DNA of 64,000 nucleotides from Panulirus ornatus (taxonomy: Eukaryota > Arthropoda > Malacostraca > Decapoda > Palinuridae): positions 3,029,420 to 3,093,419 of the forward strand of contig NC_092290.1 of assembly GCF_036320965.1 (NCBI RefSeq), read 5' to 3'. The notes under the pieces are model-generated. The model was not told where the DNA came from, did not search any database, and was given only the letters and a program-made list of their open reading frames with translations. Numbering within the stretch: position 1 is the first letter of the stretch; every line of letters begins with the position of its first letter. This document shows positions 1-12,593 of this stretch, piece by piece. The translations under genes were made by a program, and so were the position numbers.

Positions 1-68
1 AACTCTGGGGACGAGGGATCTCCGGCCGCAGGAGGTGACGGTGGCGGGGTCGGTGTAGCAGCAATGCA

Positions 69-71
<3 letters not shown>

Positions 72-103
<32 letters not shown>
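72..103. repeat. (GT)n microsatellite
   Basis: About 16 GT units. A (CA)n array follows at 271-309 and a (GA)n at 739-763. Confidence 0.95.
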
Positions 104-106
<3 letters not shown>

Positions 107-266
107 ATCAGAGGAGGGAGTTTTGTACTCTTAGGACCCGACCTCTTGAATATACTTTATTGCGTTTGCGTGTACACAAGAATAAAGACGTGATACGTAT
201 ATACAAGGTTAAGAGACAGGGCAACACAGGTGTGAAACTCCCTCCCCGTAACACAAGAACAGTAAT

Positions 267-311
<45 letters not shown>

Positions 312-443
312 GGTATTGTGATACCTGATGCTTCGTAACACTCAGACGGACGGACACACACATCCCTGACGGAGTACATAGTGTGCAAAGCCCAAGTGTA
401 AAGTGTACAGCACTAGTCAGATGTGAACTTGTACAGTGCAATG

Positions 444-598
444 CCTTACCCAGGTGTAAAGTGTAAACCGCAGTGCCTTACCCAGGTGTAAAGTGTAAAC
501 CGCAGTGCCTTACCCAGGTGTAAAGTATCAACCGCAGTGCCTTACCCAGGTGTAAAGTGTAAACCGCAGTGCCTTACCCAGGTGTAAAGTGTAAAGTG
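444..598. repeat. 32-bp minisatellite, about 5 copies
   Basis: Units begin CCTTACCCAGGTGTAAAGTG at 444, 476, 508, 540 and 572, so the period is exactly 32. Copies are nearly identical; one carries GTATCAACC instead of GTGTAAACC. Confidence 0.9.
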
Positions 599-859
599 AG
601 AAGGTTCAGGAGCCGTGGCCAGCCCAGACTGGGGCAGTGGACTCGCACAACAGGAAATATCTGAGTCGGGTTTTGATGGCGGGAGGGCGAGGTGTGCCGG
701 AGACCTGGCTCTAGCCAGGGTCACACAGCCGGACCTCAAGAGAGAGAGAGAGAGAGAGAGAGACTTGACAGGTGGTGTGTGAGGGGCTGGGGATGATCTT
801 GTGTGCTCTTGTCTGTACTTTTTCTCGTTATCAGCTTAAAATAACAGCCTCCCCGGACC

Positions 860-1240
860 ACATGGCCCCTCCAAAACACCCTAAACGGCCGTCTGAACTG
901 AACCACCATCAACCACGTCACCCACCTACCAGACCTGGACCACAGTCATGCACGTGTCAGTCATGCAACTAACCCTACCCCACCCGCTGTGTTATCTCAC
1001 TAGGCCCCCCAAGCCTCCTCCAGGTCGCGCAGGCCACCAAGCTTCTCGGTGTCGCACTGGACGATAAACTGGAGCTGGAAGAAACACGTCAACACCATCA
1101 CTAAATCCTCCAGCTGTCGTTTCTACAATCCTCGTCGACTCGAGACATTTTGGACTCCCATGCGTCTGAACTCAAAGAACATCTACACGACTCGCAAATC
1201 TTCCCCAACTCACCCTGTATTGTCTTCCTCAGTAATTCGC
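860..1240 (+). pseudogene. Degraded non-LTR retrotransposon reverse-transcriptase fragment
   Basis: Translation in shifting frames gives TVMHVSV, then TKLLGVALDDKL at about 1036-1071, then WKKHVNTITKSSS, RRLETF, KNIYTT and PVLSSSV up to about 1233. This matches the thumb/connection region of Jockey/CR1-type LINE reverse transcriptases (typically TKLLGVTLDDKLTWKKHV, with KNIYTT and P.WSSS further on). At least one extra base near 1066-1075 and further indels near 1150 and 1215 break the frame. There is no catalytic YADD segment and no start, so it is a dead, truncated insertion. The clade is uncertain. Confidence 0.7.
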
Positions 1241-1581
1241 CACACAGCGGTAGAATCGTCGACGTGCAGCGCTTCCCCCATCACTCACAGGAATGAGGAA
1301 GCCCCCGTGGGACGCCACGGGTGAGGGAGGGACTTGGGAGATGGAGACGGACGCTTCGGAAGCATGAGGCCTGACGGTGGTGGTCGCTGGGCCAATTCTG
1401 CAAGCCTTGAGATTCTCTGCAGCCTCAAGGTTGACGACTACAGCGAGGACTCCCTTGTGTATATGTATCTCACTACTGAAGGGGTCGTCTTTACCTCCCA
1501 GTCCCCCCTCCTCACCCGTGGCGTCTTACATATACGTAAATCTATGTAGATGAGTGCGATTCTCATTGTGTCTATAGCCGT

Positions 1582-1582
<1 letters not shown>

Positions 1583-1630
<48 letters not shown>

Positions 1631-1706
1631 GAATAACAAAAACACAAACTAAACACCAGAGGAGTACAAGACGAGGCCAGACGCCATAGTGTTGGCATGA
1701 ATGGTG

Positions 1707-1736
<30 letters not shown>
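1583..1736. repeat. Two (GT)n microsatellites
   Basis: 1583-1626 and 1709-1736 are pure GT runs separated by about 80 bp of unique sequence. Confidence 0.95.
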
Positions 1737-1739
<3 letters not shown>

Positions 1740-1956
1740 TGGGAGGAGCACCTTTGTCCTCACTCAGGCCAGAGGAACACACAGTGCGACGTGGAAATAG
1801 CGTCTAATGACGTGGAAACCTGTGATACGTGCCAACGGTATCTGGCACACTAGGCGATGGGAAGAGGGGAGTATATATGACATCCTATGTGGGGAGAAGG
1901 GGGAGGTAGCGAAGAGTATATATGACAATGTGTGGTGTGGGGTCCATACTCCCTGT

Positions 1957-1961
<5 letters not shown>

Positions 1962-2018
<57 letters not shown>
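1962..2018. repeat. (CT)n microsatellite
   Basis: About 28 uninterrupted CT units. Confidence 0.95.
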
Positions 2019-2022
<4 letters not shown>

Positions 2023-2329
2023 GACCCACACGTGGGCTGTTGGCATTCAGTTCACAAACATACAAATCTCTCCACCTTGCACTTAACACTTGACAGCACG
2101 TAACTCGTGCGACTCCTTATTCTTAACTTTATATTTTCCTGCGGTGAGCGCTACGCGGAGACCATTGCCTATGGGCCAAAATTTCGTCGTACGTATTCCT
2201 GAGGAACGTAGTGCCCTCTCACCAGCGGGAGCGGTCCAGTCCCGTAGATGGCCAGTGTTTATTCAATTGTAGCTCTTCATTAAAACTGTAATTAAGTTTT
2301 TGGAGACATATTCTTAGGCGATCCTCAAC

Positions 2330-2465
2330 CACAAAACCTTAACCTGGGTCGGGTTCAGGCTGCTGGTCTGGGTCGTTGGTCGACCAAGCTCTTGGAAGCA
2401 GCAGCCTGCAGGCCCATCTAACCCCCGGAGTATGGCTGGTCTGGTATCTCACGGCGTTTTTAATG
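2330..2465 (-). pseudogene. LINE reverse-transcriptase C-terminal remnant
   Basis: On the minus strand one frame reads IPDQPYSGG, a stop, then MGLQAAASKSLVDQ. This is the extreme C-terminal signature of CR1-like LINE ORF2 proteins in arthropods (PDQPG..YVGL.AAAS.SLVDQ). An in-frame stop sits inside it and nothing upstream is recognisable. It is probably a 5'-truncated copy. Confidence 0.55.
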
Positions 2466-3072
2466 GTGGCAAGTTAGGAGTTTTGGTCCCCGAATGTTTA
2501 AGGTGTCCACGCCTTCTGTGGCAATCACCTGCCAATCGATGACAAAAGGGTTCATGGACAAGGCAAGGCAGGATACTTCTACGTCTCGAACAAGCACATG
2601 AGTGAGGTCTGTCTACATACTAAAGGGAGTCTTACAGAGCAAATGTATGGTTTATACATCATACATTTACGGGTCATGAGTTGAACATTATGTGATGTAA
2701 AGTTACCTATTGGCTGAATGGCAGGAGCATTGTGTTGACATACGTTATGTATCTAATGGTGAACATTAAGATATGTAAAATTACAGACTTGCTGAACTGC
2801 AGCAATACTGTGTTGACATGCATCATGTATTTAATGGTGAACATTAAGTGATATTTTCACGTTCGTTGCATTCAAGTCACAGAGTAGCTGACACGCGTAA
2901 TAACTGCGGGAACACCAAGCTATTTGCTTGCTTAGCTGTACGTTTGTTCATGGTTTGTTTATGACATTCACAATGGCAAGTGTACAACACTTCTTATACC
3001 TGTACGAGCACTGGCTGGTACATGGTGATTGTGGTGACGGACGGACGTATACAAGGGTTTGAGATCAAGGTG

Positions 3073-3074
<2 letters not shown>

Positions 3075-3110
<36 letters not shown>

Positions 3111-3425
3111 AAATTAATGAGTTATGTTTTATTAGATCTCGGTAACCATTCGGCTGAAGACACTCAGTTGAGGTATTACAGATATTACAGAACTGGGAGG
3201 TCACTGATAGTTACCAGTTAACTAATCATACAAGAGTTTATGATTAGGGTGAGGTGGATACTTCCACACTTGGGGTAAGCTTATGGGTGAGGTACACAGC
3301 CAGGGTGGCAGGTACATAAGGATGTTTACAGTGTAAATGGTATAGTTACTACATTACGAACCTGATTGAACATTAAGCGGTGAATAGTTACACTAATTCA
3401 GTAGTTTAAAGTAGTAGTTTAATGT

Positions 3426-3482
<57 letters not shown>
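3075..3482. repeat. Two (GT)n microsatellites
   Basis: 3075-3106 and 3423-3482. The second is about 30 units with one early A interruption. Confidence 0.95.
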
Positions 3483-3483
<1 letters not shown>

Positions 3484-4851
3484 CGTCCTTGAATTTGAAG
3501 AGCATCTGTAGACATCTGTGGAGTGAGTCATGGTGGGAGGCGGTGGGTGGGTAGGTGAGGGGGGACACAGGTGTTGCCCGTGTCGGTCCCTCCTCCCCAA
3601 CAACCACCCCCTACAAAATTCCCCCACCTCACCAACCTGTGGTGATTCAAAGCAAATAACAACTTGGTCTAGTCATACATCGAGAATACAGCGGGTCGCT
3701 TTCGTCCAACTTGTAAAAAGGATTTAGCTCCACACTTTGCGTTCTCTGACTGAACCACATCTTGATAACATAGGATGAACACAGAACACAGAACTGGGCT
3801 TTGGTTCAGTATTCTGGAAGCCCTTAACCGAGACGTGAGACTCAAGAATCGATACCCAATATGGTCGAATTCTGAGGATGCAATGGTCCGTGGCAAATCA
3901 AGTCGACCCTTTGAGTATGACAACTCGACCCCTGGGGTACATCAAGTGGATCCCGAATCTGATGACCTTACTCCTAGGGTACGATAATGAGACCTTAGGT
4001 GTACGAAGAAAAAATTCTTGGTACACTTGAGGCTGAAGAGAGAGCACGATAATTCACCTCAATAAGTAAGACAACTTTTAATCTCTGACCTTCGACAGTT
4101 TAAGTACAATAATTCAACTTTGAAAATACAACTGGGGTACGATAATCCACCTCCAGGTGTACAATGACTTCAATAAAAAAAAAAAACACCGAACAAAACT
4201 TTCCTCTTTGAGTTACAACTCGTAACAACAAGCAGACGATAACATTGTGAGGAACGACTTACAATCCCCGTGTGCTCAAAAACCACAGAGACACACACAC
4301 AAACACATGACAACGGGACTTGACACACATGTCTTAGCTGTGTAATGTTGACATATGCGGGTCGTGTGATATCGTACACTACTGACGAACTTGAGAAATG
4401 AGACACTCACACGCTACCTGAGCTACGATGACACCTAGAAGTATTCGAACTTCCATTTTTTTTAACGTGGATTTGAAGCTGTTTCTTGAGAGGAAGATAA
4501 ACCAAGATGAGAAGGAAATAGTACGAGTAGAAAGGGATTTAAAGAGCATGAATAACAACAGAGGAACGGCAAGAAGAGTTTACGAAGGGAAGACTTAAAG
4601 GATTGGAATAATGAGATGTACCTGAATAAGAGAAAAACCATCATACATATATAAAAAAAAAATTGAAGGACTACAAGTAGGAGAAGAACAAGACTAGAGA
4701 AACGACTCACTAACATTGAGCATCTATCAACACTGATGATACAGTAGGCACATCAAGCCACCAACAGAAAGGGGAAAAAAATGCCATGCCCTAAAGGGGA
4801 GGGTGAATCTATTAACGGAGGGGGAGGGACGAAGCTTAGTGGACCCCCCTC

Positions 4852-4854
<3 letters not shown>

Positions 4855-4887
<33 letters not shown>
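4855..4887. repeat. (CA)n microsatellite
   Basis: About 16 CA units. Confidence 0.95.
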
Positions 4888-4888
<1 letters not shown>

Positions 4889-5616
4889 ACCTTCCATGAG
4901 GTGAAGGACCTTGCATTCGTCTCTGCCTTTGGGCGGGTAAGATGTGTCTTCCTTTGTACACGGGTACATGAAGGCATTCAGCCTCACAGAGCACTCCCCT
5001 CAATGGCATCTGAACCTACACAAGCTCATATACATTTCCGAGTTTCCATTACCACTGAAATATACAATATGGACTCAAGTGCAGCAGCTGCAGTATAATG
5101 CTACGTATCAACGGTCGCCCCGGCATAATTTCCCGTGGAATGACACAAAAGTCGATATGCTGATTCTAAATCGTGTAATATTCACACCTACTTGCATTGG
5201 GCACGTGCTCTTGCCATCAGCAGGGTTGCATAATATTGGCAGCCAGAGGTATGATAAGTGGCGTGGGCTGCGGGGGAGGGGAGGGTGTTGCTCTCTGGGG
5301 GTATCAGGGGGTTGGGGGTGGCTTTTAAGGATAAGGAGACACTCCCCTCTTCTCCCACACGTGCCTGTCCCATCCCCACAAAACCCACCTACACTCATGT
5401 TTCCTCCCAACACACACTCACCCTCTCCCCTCCCCTCCCACACTCCTCCGCCCACATTAATTATCCACAGCTACTGCCTTTCCCGCCCACACATACCAAG
5501 GACGGTATTCCCCCTTCCCACGCCCACACAGCTCCCGCTGACGTCCACGACGGCGCTACACCAGAGCCTCACCCATTATAGATAAACCACAGAGTTCCCT
5601 CTCCCAAAATGGGGTG

Positions 5617-5617
<1 letters not shown>

Positions 5618-5675
<58 letters not shown>
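5618..5675. repeat. (CA)n microsatellite
   Basis: About 29 CA units. Confidence 0.95.
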
Positions 5676-5676
<1 letters not shown>

Positions 5677-5821
5677 GGCCTCCGGTAACCCCCATACACC
5701 GGCCACTCCCCCATACACCAGTAACTCCCCCACACTCCGGTAACTCCCTCACACTCCGGTAACTCCCCTCTTTATATGGTAAGGTTCATGATATCTGCGG
5801 TACAAGAGCTGCTAACACCGC

Positions 5822-6030
5822 GAGCACGACGGTACGACACACAAGCACGACGGTACAACACTCGAACAAGACGGTACGACACACAAGCACGACGGTACAA
5901 CATTCGAACAAGACGGTACGACACACAAGCACGACGGTACAACACTCGAACAAGACGGTACGACACACAAGCACGACGGTACAACACTCGAACAAGACGG
6001 TACGACACACAAGCACGACGGTACAACGGG
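5822..6030. repeat. 21-bp repeat arranged as 42-bp dimers
   Basis: Two 21-bp half-units alternate, ACGGTACGACACACAAGCAC and ACGGTACAACACTCGAACAA (first 20 bases of each), with starts at 5829, 5850 and 5871 showing the 21/42 periods. Because 21 is a multiple of 3 and no unit frame has a stop, open frames run through on both strands. These are not taken as genes. Confidence 0.9.
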
Positions 6031-6177
6031 AGGGCGGCAGTGCGCACCGGTGCGAGCTCTGAGGGTGATGACCTGGGCTTTGACCTGTCAAGGGCTGAGG
6101 TCAAGGGCCGGGCTATCATACCATAGGGTCGTACCATCGTACACAAGGGGTATAGCTTCTTCATATATACGAAGATG

Positions 6178-6179
<2 letters not shown>

Positions 6180-6261
<82 letters not shown>
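6180..6261. repeat. (AT)n microsatellite
   Basis: About 41 AT units, perfect and self-complementary. Confidence 0.95.
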
Positions 6262-6266
<5 letters not shown>

Positions 6267-9200
6267 CCAGAATGATTCACGTCAATAGAAAATGTCATCC
6301 CATGAAGGCCACTCGCAACATTCAGCCTTCCGGCTCGGTGCAGAAGGACCAAAACAAACCCCTGGAGCGGGATACACCTCTGTTGCCCTCGAGTTCCCAG
6401 GCTCCAAGTTCATTGAACATTATAAAAATCTGCAGACAAGGACGACGCTTAGACTAACATTCTGGTGGAAAATATGCCTAAGTGTGTCACCGGGGAGACT
6501 TGGGGTTAAAGGGTGCTATACGTTAAGTCTATCATTACAATGTGAAAATGACACGTAAGGACGCTCTACACCCCATAATGGGAAAACCCATAGCCACACA
6601 CCCTCTAGTAATGACAACTAACTCTAAAAACATTATTACCACCAACTTTAACCCATAATACCCATCATTATCTCTGTCCCTTCAGCAAGTACCAAAACCC
6701 CCATCAACATACCCCATGAAGCCTACCCCCCTCATCTTCTCACTAACGTCAACATATCCTATACCCATCAAACTTATTCACTCATCACCTCAACATGGCC
6801 TCAGCCACACCAACACAGCCATAGAACCCCACCAACATAACGTAAGTACATCATCCCACATGCCTCTATAATGCATCCACATACTTTCACATAACCTCAA
6901 CACATCTATAATTTGCGTATATACTGTTGTTAAAGGCTACAACATACCTCTAACACAATTCTAGAACTCAACATACTCGTAACACTATGATAAGAAGCGA
7001 AGATAACCTCCACAATATTCAAGAACCCAACACAAACTCACAAGGCTATTCCAAGGCGCAACTTAACCCCACAAGACAACTCCAGAATCCAAGATAACCC
7101 CATACGAGTATTCTGGAACCAATCATAACTACAAAGAGACTATTTTAGACACCAATACAATCCCACAAGACTCTTGTGCAACCCAAAATAACCCAGCAAG
7201 ACTATTCTAGATCCCCGGCAGATGGCCACAACCATGACAGATGGTCCATCTTGGCACAGATGGCAAGCCCTGCCCTGCGTGGCAAAGATGGTGTCAGGGG
7301 GGATGTGCCACGTCTCGTGTCGTCTGTGGACTGCCTGTGTCGCGTCATGCGGGCTTCTGCCAGTATGTGGGACTTTAACCTCGATGAACATAGATTACCG
7401 CAACACCGGCGAAGACGGGGAAAGCCAATCTGTTCACTTCTGTTTACTTACTGTCTTCAACAGATTTTCTATTGACATGACGTGGAGGAAATGCCACTAT
7501 GATGCTTCGTGTGCCATGCCCTCCCCAGATGACGCGGGTGCTGAAGAAGTAAATAACATTTGCGCTTCCTAGAATTTCACGTGTGTCTTATGTGTGGCTC
7601 CCGGCTGGGGGTATTCGAGAAGGCCTTGAGGCCATTTACCCACACCAGCAGAGAGAGACTCAGTACGTGGTCAAATGAAAGGAAGACATTCCTGAGTTAC
7701 GTCAAAGAAACGCCAGAGATTCTACATTACACTGACGGAGTATCTGTATGACACTGACGTATCCACACTAAGCCGACGAGTATATAGTACACTGATCTAT
7801 CGATCCTACACTGTCGTTAAAGGCTACGATTGGCTATCGCTCAGTGTACATGAGCCTAAGAGAAAACCTACAAAGCTGTGTTAAAAATAAAAGACGCTGC
7901 ATGCACCACTGCGTCTCCATTAGCCAACACGTAAGGCCACTGAGCGACCTTTGCGGAGCATGAAGTCATCAGAGGAACCACTCCAATAAGCTGGTGAGCG
8001 ACACATCCTAACATGTGAGACGCACATAAAAACAGGAAAGGGGAAGACTAAGCCAGTGTGTGATGAATGAACACACACACACACACACACATAGCCTCGG
8101 TGCTCAGCTACCATCTCCTCCCTCTCCACCATCAGGAGAAAACTTTACGGGAAAGCATTTTGAAGTCAGTCAATGCCCCAGACATATTTGATCCGGTCGA
8201 AGTCAGACCTGCGATAATAAGACGTGGAATATCCTCCGAGAACGTAAAAAAAAATAAAAGCAATGAGAGAGTTACGATCCTGGTGCAGTGTCAAGGAAGG
8301 AGTTAGTCGTGTAACAAGGGGAGGGGCCGACACCAGCACATCTCCTGACCCAGTTACCGCCAGCCACACCACAAGGAAGGCTCCTCACTGTTTACAGAGT
8401 CGGCAAGTGTTGATGGGTCGTGTCTAGCGCCTCGCCCCTTTCCCCGACCACTACAACAATATATACCATCTTCCCTGCCACGCCCAGGACACGACACTGA
8501 TCATCTACGACTCAAAGTGTTTTTTCTCTAAGTTAAGCCGGACGAACACAGGGTGCGGTACACGACCACGACCAAATGTGGGGTTTAACGGGCGAAAATC
8601 CGACAGTCTGTCCGTTATCTTATGCAGCGTCCATGTGGGGTTATTTACCATCTTAAAATATCCCTCACAGCGAGGCAGATCCAAAGGGCGTCTCTGAGGT
8701 TTATCGAACCGCTGACACAAACCTAAACATCTGTCTAGCTTTAATCATCCACGTAATGTTTACCACCTGCACCGAGCCGGCCTCCCATACATGAAAATGA
8801 TTAAAGAAATGTTTTAGTAAAATGAAGACAGAGGTGAAGCCTAATTTTCGTGCAACATTCGAGAAATATGTCATACAAAGTCTTCCCCAAGAAGTGCACA
8901 ATCGAAGAAAATAAGGTTACCATAAGTAACTCGCCGAGGAAAATAAGGTGAAGTGTGCTTCCGAGGCAAAACAAGGTTACAAGAGACATAATGATATAGG
9001 AAGCAACAGCTGACACACACAGCAAGTGATGAACGCGAGACCTTAAGGTTATATAACCTAGAGGTCCCGTCTAGCGGACCCTGAAGGTACGGGACCGATC
9101 ACACACTGCCAACGTCTAGAGCAGCAGCACCAGCCACCCCTCGTACTCCTCTCTACCCACTCACGCGAGTGGGGCGCGAACCCGCGACGTCTGCGTGGAG

Positions 9201-9880
9201 GGGGCCCAAGCGAACTCGCGAGGAGATCCGCCGCTGTGCATATACTAATCAATAATGGCCAGACACGTAATGAGTGAAGGTAGAGGCGGGGGAGAGTGGA
9301 CAGTGTCAGGCCCTTTGAGGGGGAATGGCTCCACAGCAGGCTGCATGGGGTGGATAGCCTGCAGGGGTAGGTAAGAGGAGGTCACCTGCGCGGGTGTCAG
9401 CGGCGAGTGTGGTGGACCCGAGCGATGCTCGTCCTCACCCCTCCCACCTGGACGGGAGTGGAGGCGAGAAAGGGGGATTGCGGGAGGGCAGCAAGTGCGA
9501 CGGACACGTCAACAGAGCCACGTCCCACCTCCATTACCTGCTGACGGTAAGACAAAGGCGACGGTGCCAGTTTCCTCATGCCAGCCTTGGCTCGGTGCCA
9601 CCCGCCTCCCGAGTTATCCCAACCCGACATACACACCACTACTGTCCTACCCACCCAACCCCACCCAGCTCCGACCCGCCCCACCTCCCCCACCCTAACT
9701 CCACAATGAATCTGTGTCACTGTTGGCACTGCCTCCGGATGCTGATGACGCGGTCACTTCGCACTGCTCCACACGAGGAGTTTGGCACTGCTGCCACCAA
9801 GACTCCCTCTAAACCCGTGGTGCAGAGCCGTCTGCTGTTGCCGCTGCTGTCTGAGGCTGCATCTGCAACCCCGAGAGCGA
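6262..9880. other. Intergenic, no gene seen
   Basis: 6960-7215 has diverged ACAAGACTATTCTAGAACCC-like units, 7680-7830 CACTGACGGAGTAT-like units, and 8890-8990 AATAAGGTTAC-like units, all decayed minisatellites. 7220-7570 has a 116-codon frame with no recognisable domain and is treated as chance. Confidence 0.5.
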
Positions 9881-9893
9881 GAGCGAGAGCGAG

Positions 9894-9931
<38 letters not shown>
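9881..9931. repeat. (GAGAGC)n grading into (GA)n
   Basis: GAGAGC hexamers pass into a pure GA run. The overlying long frames are repeat translations. Confidence 0.9.
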
Positions 9932-9933
<2 letters not shown>

Positions 9934-10173
9934 GGGGGAGGGAGGGTTTATCTCTACCTTCTCACAGTGCCACGGCCTCGCTGGCACTGCTATCCTTCCC
10001 CCCATCACCCTCTCCTCTCCATCCCGTAATGCTGCTGCTGCTGCTGCTGTGTTAGTCCCGTGGCGGCACTGCTGTTGCCTTAATCCCTCGCTCGGCACTC
10101 CTGACACTATTGATTTCCCTGGCAGCTCAGGGCCACGGACGGGCAGTTTCAAGAAGGTGATGGTGGCATCCAG

Positions 10174-10174
<1 letters not shown>

Positions 10175-10214
<40 letters not shown>

Positions 10215-10256
10215 AGAAGAAGAAGAAGAAGAAGAAGAAGAAGAAGAAGAAGAAGA
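10175..10256. repeat. Adjacent (CAG)n and (AAG)n trinucleotide arrays
   Basis: About 12 CAG repeats (10175-10210) run directly into about 15 AAG repeats (10211-10256). A separate short (CTG)n lies at 10029-10049. In one plus frame this reads poly-Gln then poly-Lys, but no surrounding gene is recognisable. Confidence 0.9.
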
Positions 10257-11099
10257 AAGAAGTTAGCAAAGAAAGATGGCGAAAGATGAAAAAATGAATG
10301 ATGGTCTCGAGAGGAGAGACAATAAATATCTGATTGTGACGAAAGCAAAGGAAGGGTAAAAGAGAGAGACAGGAGAGAGGTATGGGCTGTGACAGGCTTG
10401 AGAAGGGAGTAAATGAGGGAAATATGAGAGGGTGGGTGAGGGGGATTTACGGATGTAAATCAGGCAAGTATGGCAAAGTAAAGAGGGGTTACAGGGCAAA
10501 AAAGGGAGGCATGCAGGTTATGAGGTTAGAGAGAGTAAAGGGAGGACAGAAAAAAATTACGATGGGTATGGGTAAGGGGAGACCAGTTAGGCATGGTAGC
10601 GGAGGACTATAGTGGGGGAGGTTACCCATGGTAGGGTAGGGTAAGGCGGGGAGACTGTCGTCATGGCAGCAAGGGGTATGGCAGACGGGATTTAAGCCAT
10701 GGTAGTGAAAGGAATGATAGGAGAGGTCTGTATCCATGGTAGCGAGGGGCGAGTGTTACCATGGCAGTGGGGAGTACAGTGGGGGGGGGGGAGGTTGAAG
10801 TGAGGGATATTGTATGGGGGGTAGACTGTAGTCAAGGTAGAGAGTGGGAGGGTGTGTGTGTGTGTGTGGAAGACTCGTGTGCATTGTGGTCCACACACGT
10901 ACATTGTGGGGATGGTAGAGGGGTGAGGGGAGACTACCAAAGGGGAAGAAGGGAAGGGGGATGAGAAAATCCCCCCTCCCCGCCCCTTAAGGGACTGGGG
11001 GTGTGTGAAAATACCCCCTCCCCCCTGGGAAGGAGGGGCGTGGGCCTGTCCGTTCGATAAGGGGGGGAGAGAGAGGGAGTGAGTCATGGTGGTTTCCGC

Positions 11100-11330
11100 T
11101 GATCTGCCGGTACACATTACACAGACGGTACACGGTACACAGATGGTACTCGGTGCACAGACGGTACACAGAGCAACACACAGCACACACGGTACACGTT
11201 ACACTGGCAGTACATGGTGCACAGATGGCACTCGGTACCCAGCCAGTACACAGACGGTACACAGATCCATACACAGTACACAGACGGTACACAGCCTGCA
11301 CACGATACACAGAGCCATACACAGGCAATA
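11100..11330. repeat. Degenerate ACACAGACGGTACAC minisatellite
   Basis: Repeated variants of CACAGACGGTACAC occur with irregular spacing of about 15-20 bp (for example ACAGATGGTACTCGGTGCAC). They share the GACGGTAC core with the arrays at 5.8 kb and 18.4 kb. Confidence 0.7.
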
Positions 11331-11682
11331 CTACAACATAATACACCCAAGCAGACCTCTGGGGAAATAATACAAGTGATTTATAAGATGTATTTTCTGG
11401 TGTTCTTTCCTCTGTACAGCAATTCCTTGATGTGATGTTTTATGTCTCATGGAAGTATGAATCAAAATGGACTGGTACGGAGACACAGACAGAAAGGGAG
11501 ACAGTGAGGGAGTGAGGAAGTGAAACAGTGAGGGAGACTGAGGGAGAAGGAGAGTAAGGGAGATACAGGGGCATAGAAAGTGAGGGAGACAGTGGGTCAC
11601 AGAGAGTGAGAGCAACAGAGGGAGCGAGGCAGTAGAGCCAGGACAATAACCCATACACCAGACAACTGTCTCTAGGCGTTAG

Positions 11683-11726
<44 letters not shown>

Positions 11727-11727
11727 A

Positions 11728-11769
<42 letters not shown>

Positions 11770-11789
11770 GTTAATTCAATAAACTGTTT

Positions 11790-11970
11790 ATCATTACTAT
11801 CTTTATCATTATCATTATTACTAATTGATTGTCAATAATATTATCATCATCATTATTACTATCATTATTGTAACTATAATTATTATCATTATTATTAGTA
11901 TTACCAGTATAATTATTATCATTATTATTATCAGTATAATTATCATTATAATCATTATTATCATTACCTA
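11790..11970. repeat. Imperfect ATT/ATC trinucleotide region
   Basis: Interrupted ATT, ATC and ATA triplets for about 180 bp, preceded by an interrupted (CA)n at 11688-11766. Confidence 0.85.
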
Positions 11971-12446
11971 GATGACTACGTCCCTGCATTCATGACATGG
12001 CACGATCAAGTTAGTGAACTAAGTCAAAGATCCTTAATCAGGACAGGGTATCCGGGTGCTCACACGTTGTGGCGTGCCGAGGGCAATGTGTTATGTCCTA
12101 CTCTCTTTTCCGCTTGCGTCCCTATGGCAGTGGAACATATCCGATTTGTCCCTCCCTCCCTGACGGACGGAAGACCCCCCCCTTCCTTTTCCACCCTACA
12201 ACCAAACTACTCGGACGATCTTGCCGGGGTCAAGAGGACGACTTCTCCCTCCTTTACTGAAGTCTTGCTAACCCTCCGGATCCCTTCCCATGACGACCCC
12301 CTCCCCATAACGACCCCTCCCCATGACGACCCAACTCCCCTTCTGATGGCATTCCCGTCTGGACGACTCTTCTTCACCCACACGACCTTATCCCCCGTAA
12401 AAACCCTACCTAATAAACCCCTCACCCACCACTAACTCCCCTTCAG

Positions 12447-12593
12447 CAGACGACCCTCGAGGAGCTATCATCACTACACACAGAGCGACGACCTCCCAGT
12501 CACCCACGTACCCTCACCACCCTACTGCAACAGACGACCCTCGAGGAGCTATCATCACTACACACAGAGCGACGACCTCTCAGTCACCCACGA
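12447..12593. repeat. 84-bp-spaced direct duplication
   Basis: The segment starting CAGACGACCCTCGAGGAGCT at 12447 recurs at 12531 and is near identical for about 63 bp (one C/T difference). The remaining 21 bp of the period has diverged. Confidence 0.8.

Larger units (their letters stand above)
2466..5600. other. Intergenic, no gene seen
   Basis: Apart from the listed (GT)n/(CA)n arrays I see only loosely repeated sequence. At 3930-4170 there are diverged GGGGTACGATAAT-like units. No open frame has coding character or plausible splice partners. Confidence 0.5.

Noticed and set aside
4944..5585. 213-codon plus-strand frame
   Set aside because: Proline/histidine/threonine-rich because of C-rich sequence; overlapping frames are also open and nothing matches a known fold.
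5772..6164. Open frames of 100-130 codons on both strands
   Set aside because: Translation of the 21/42-bp minisatellite; the period is a multiple of 3 so all frames lacking a stop stay open.
7176..7572. Overlapping plus and minus frames of 83-116 codons
   Set aside because: Mutually overlapping, with no domain; only a short stretch of less repetitive sequence.
9050..9240. Possible minus-strand tRNA-derived SINE (GGTTCGCGCCCC)
   Set aside because: The B-box has a mismatch at an invariant A, no A-box was found, and no second copy is visible here.
9754..10297. 171-codon frames on both strands with poly-Gln/poly-Lys or poly-Leu/Phe/Cys
   Set aside because: They run through GA, CAG and AAG arrays, and the unique flanks show no recognisable domain or splice structure.
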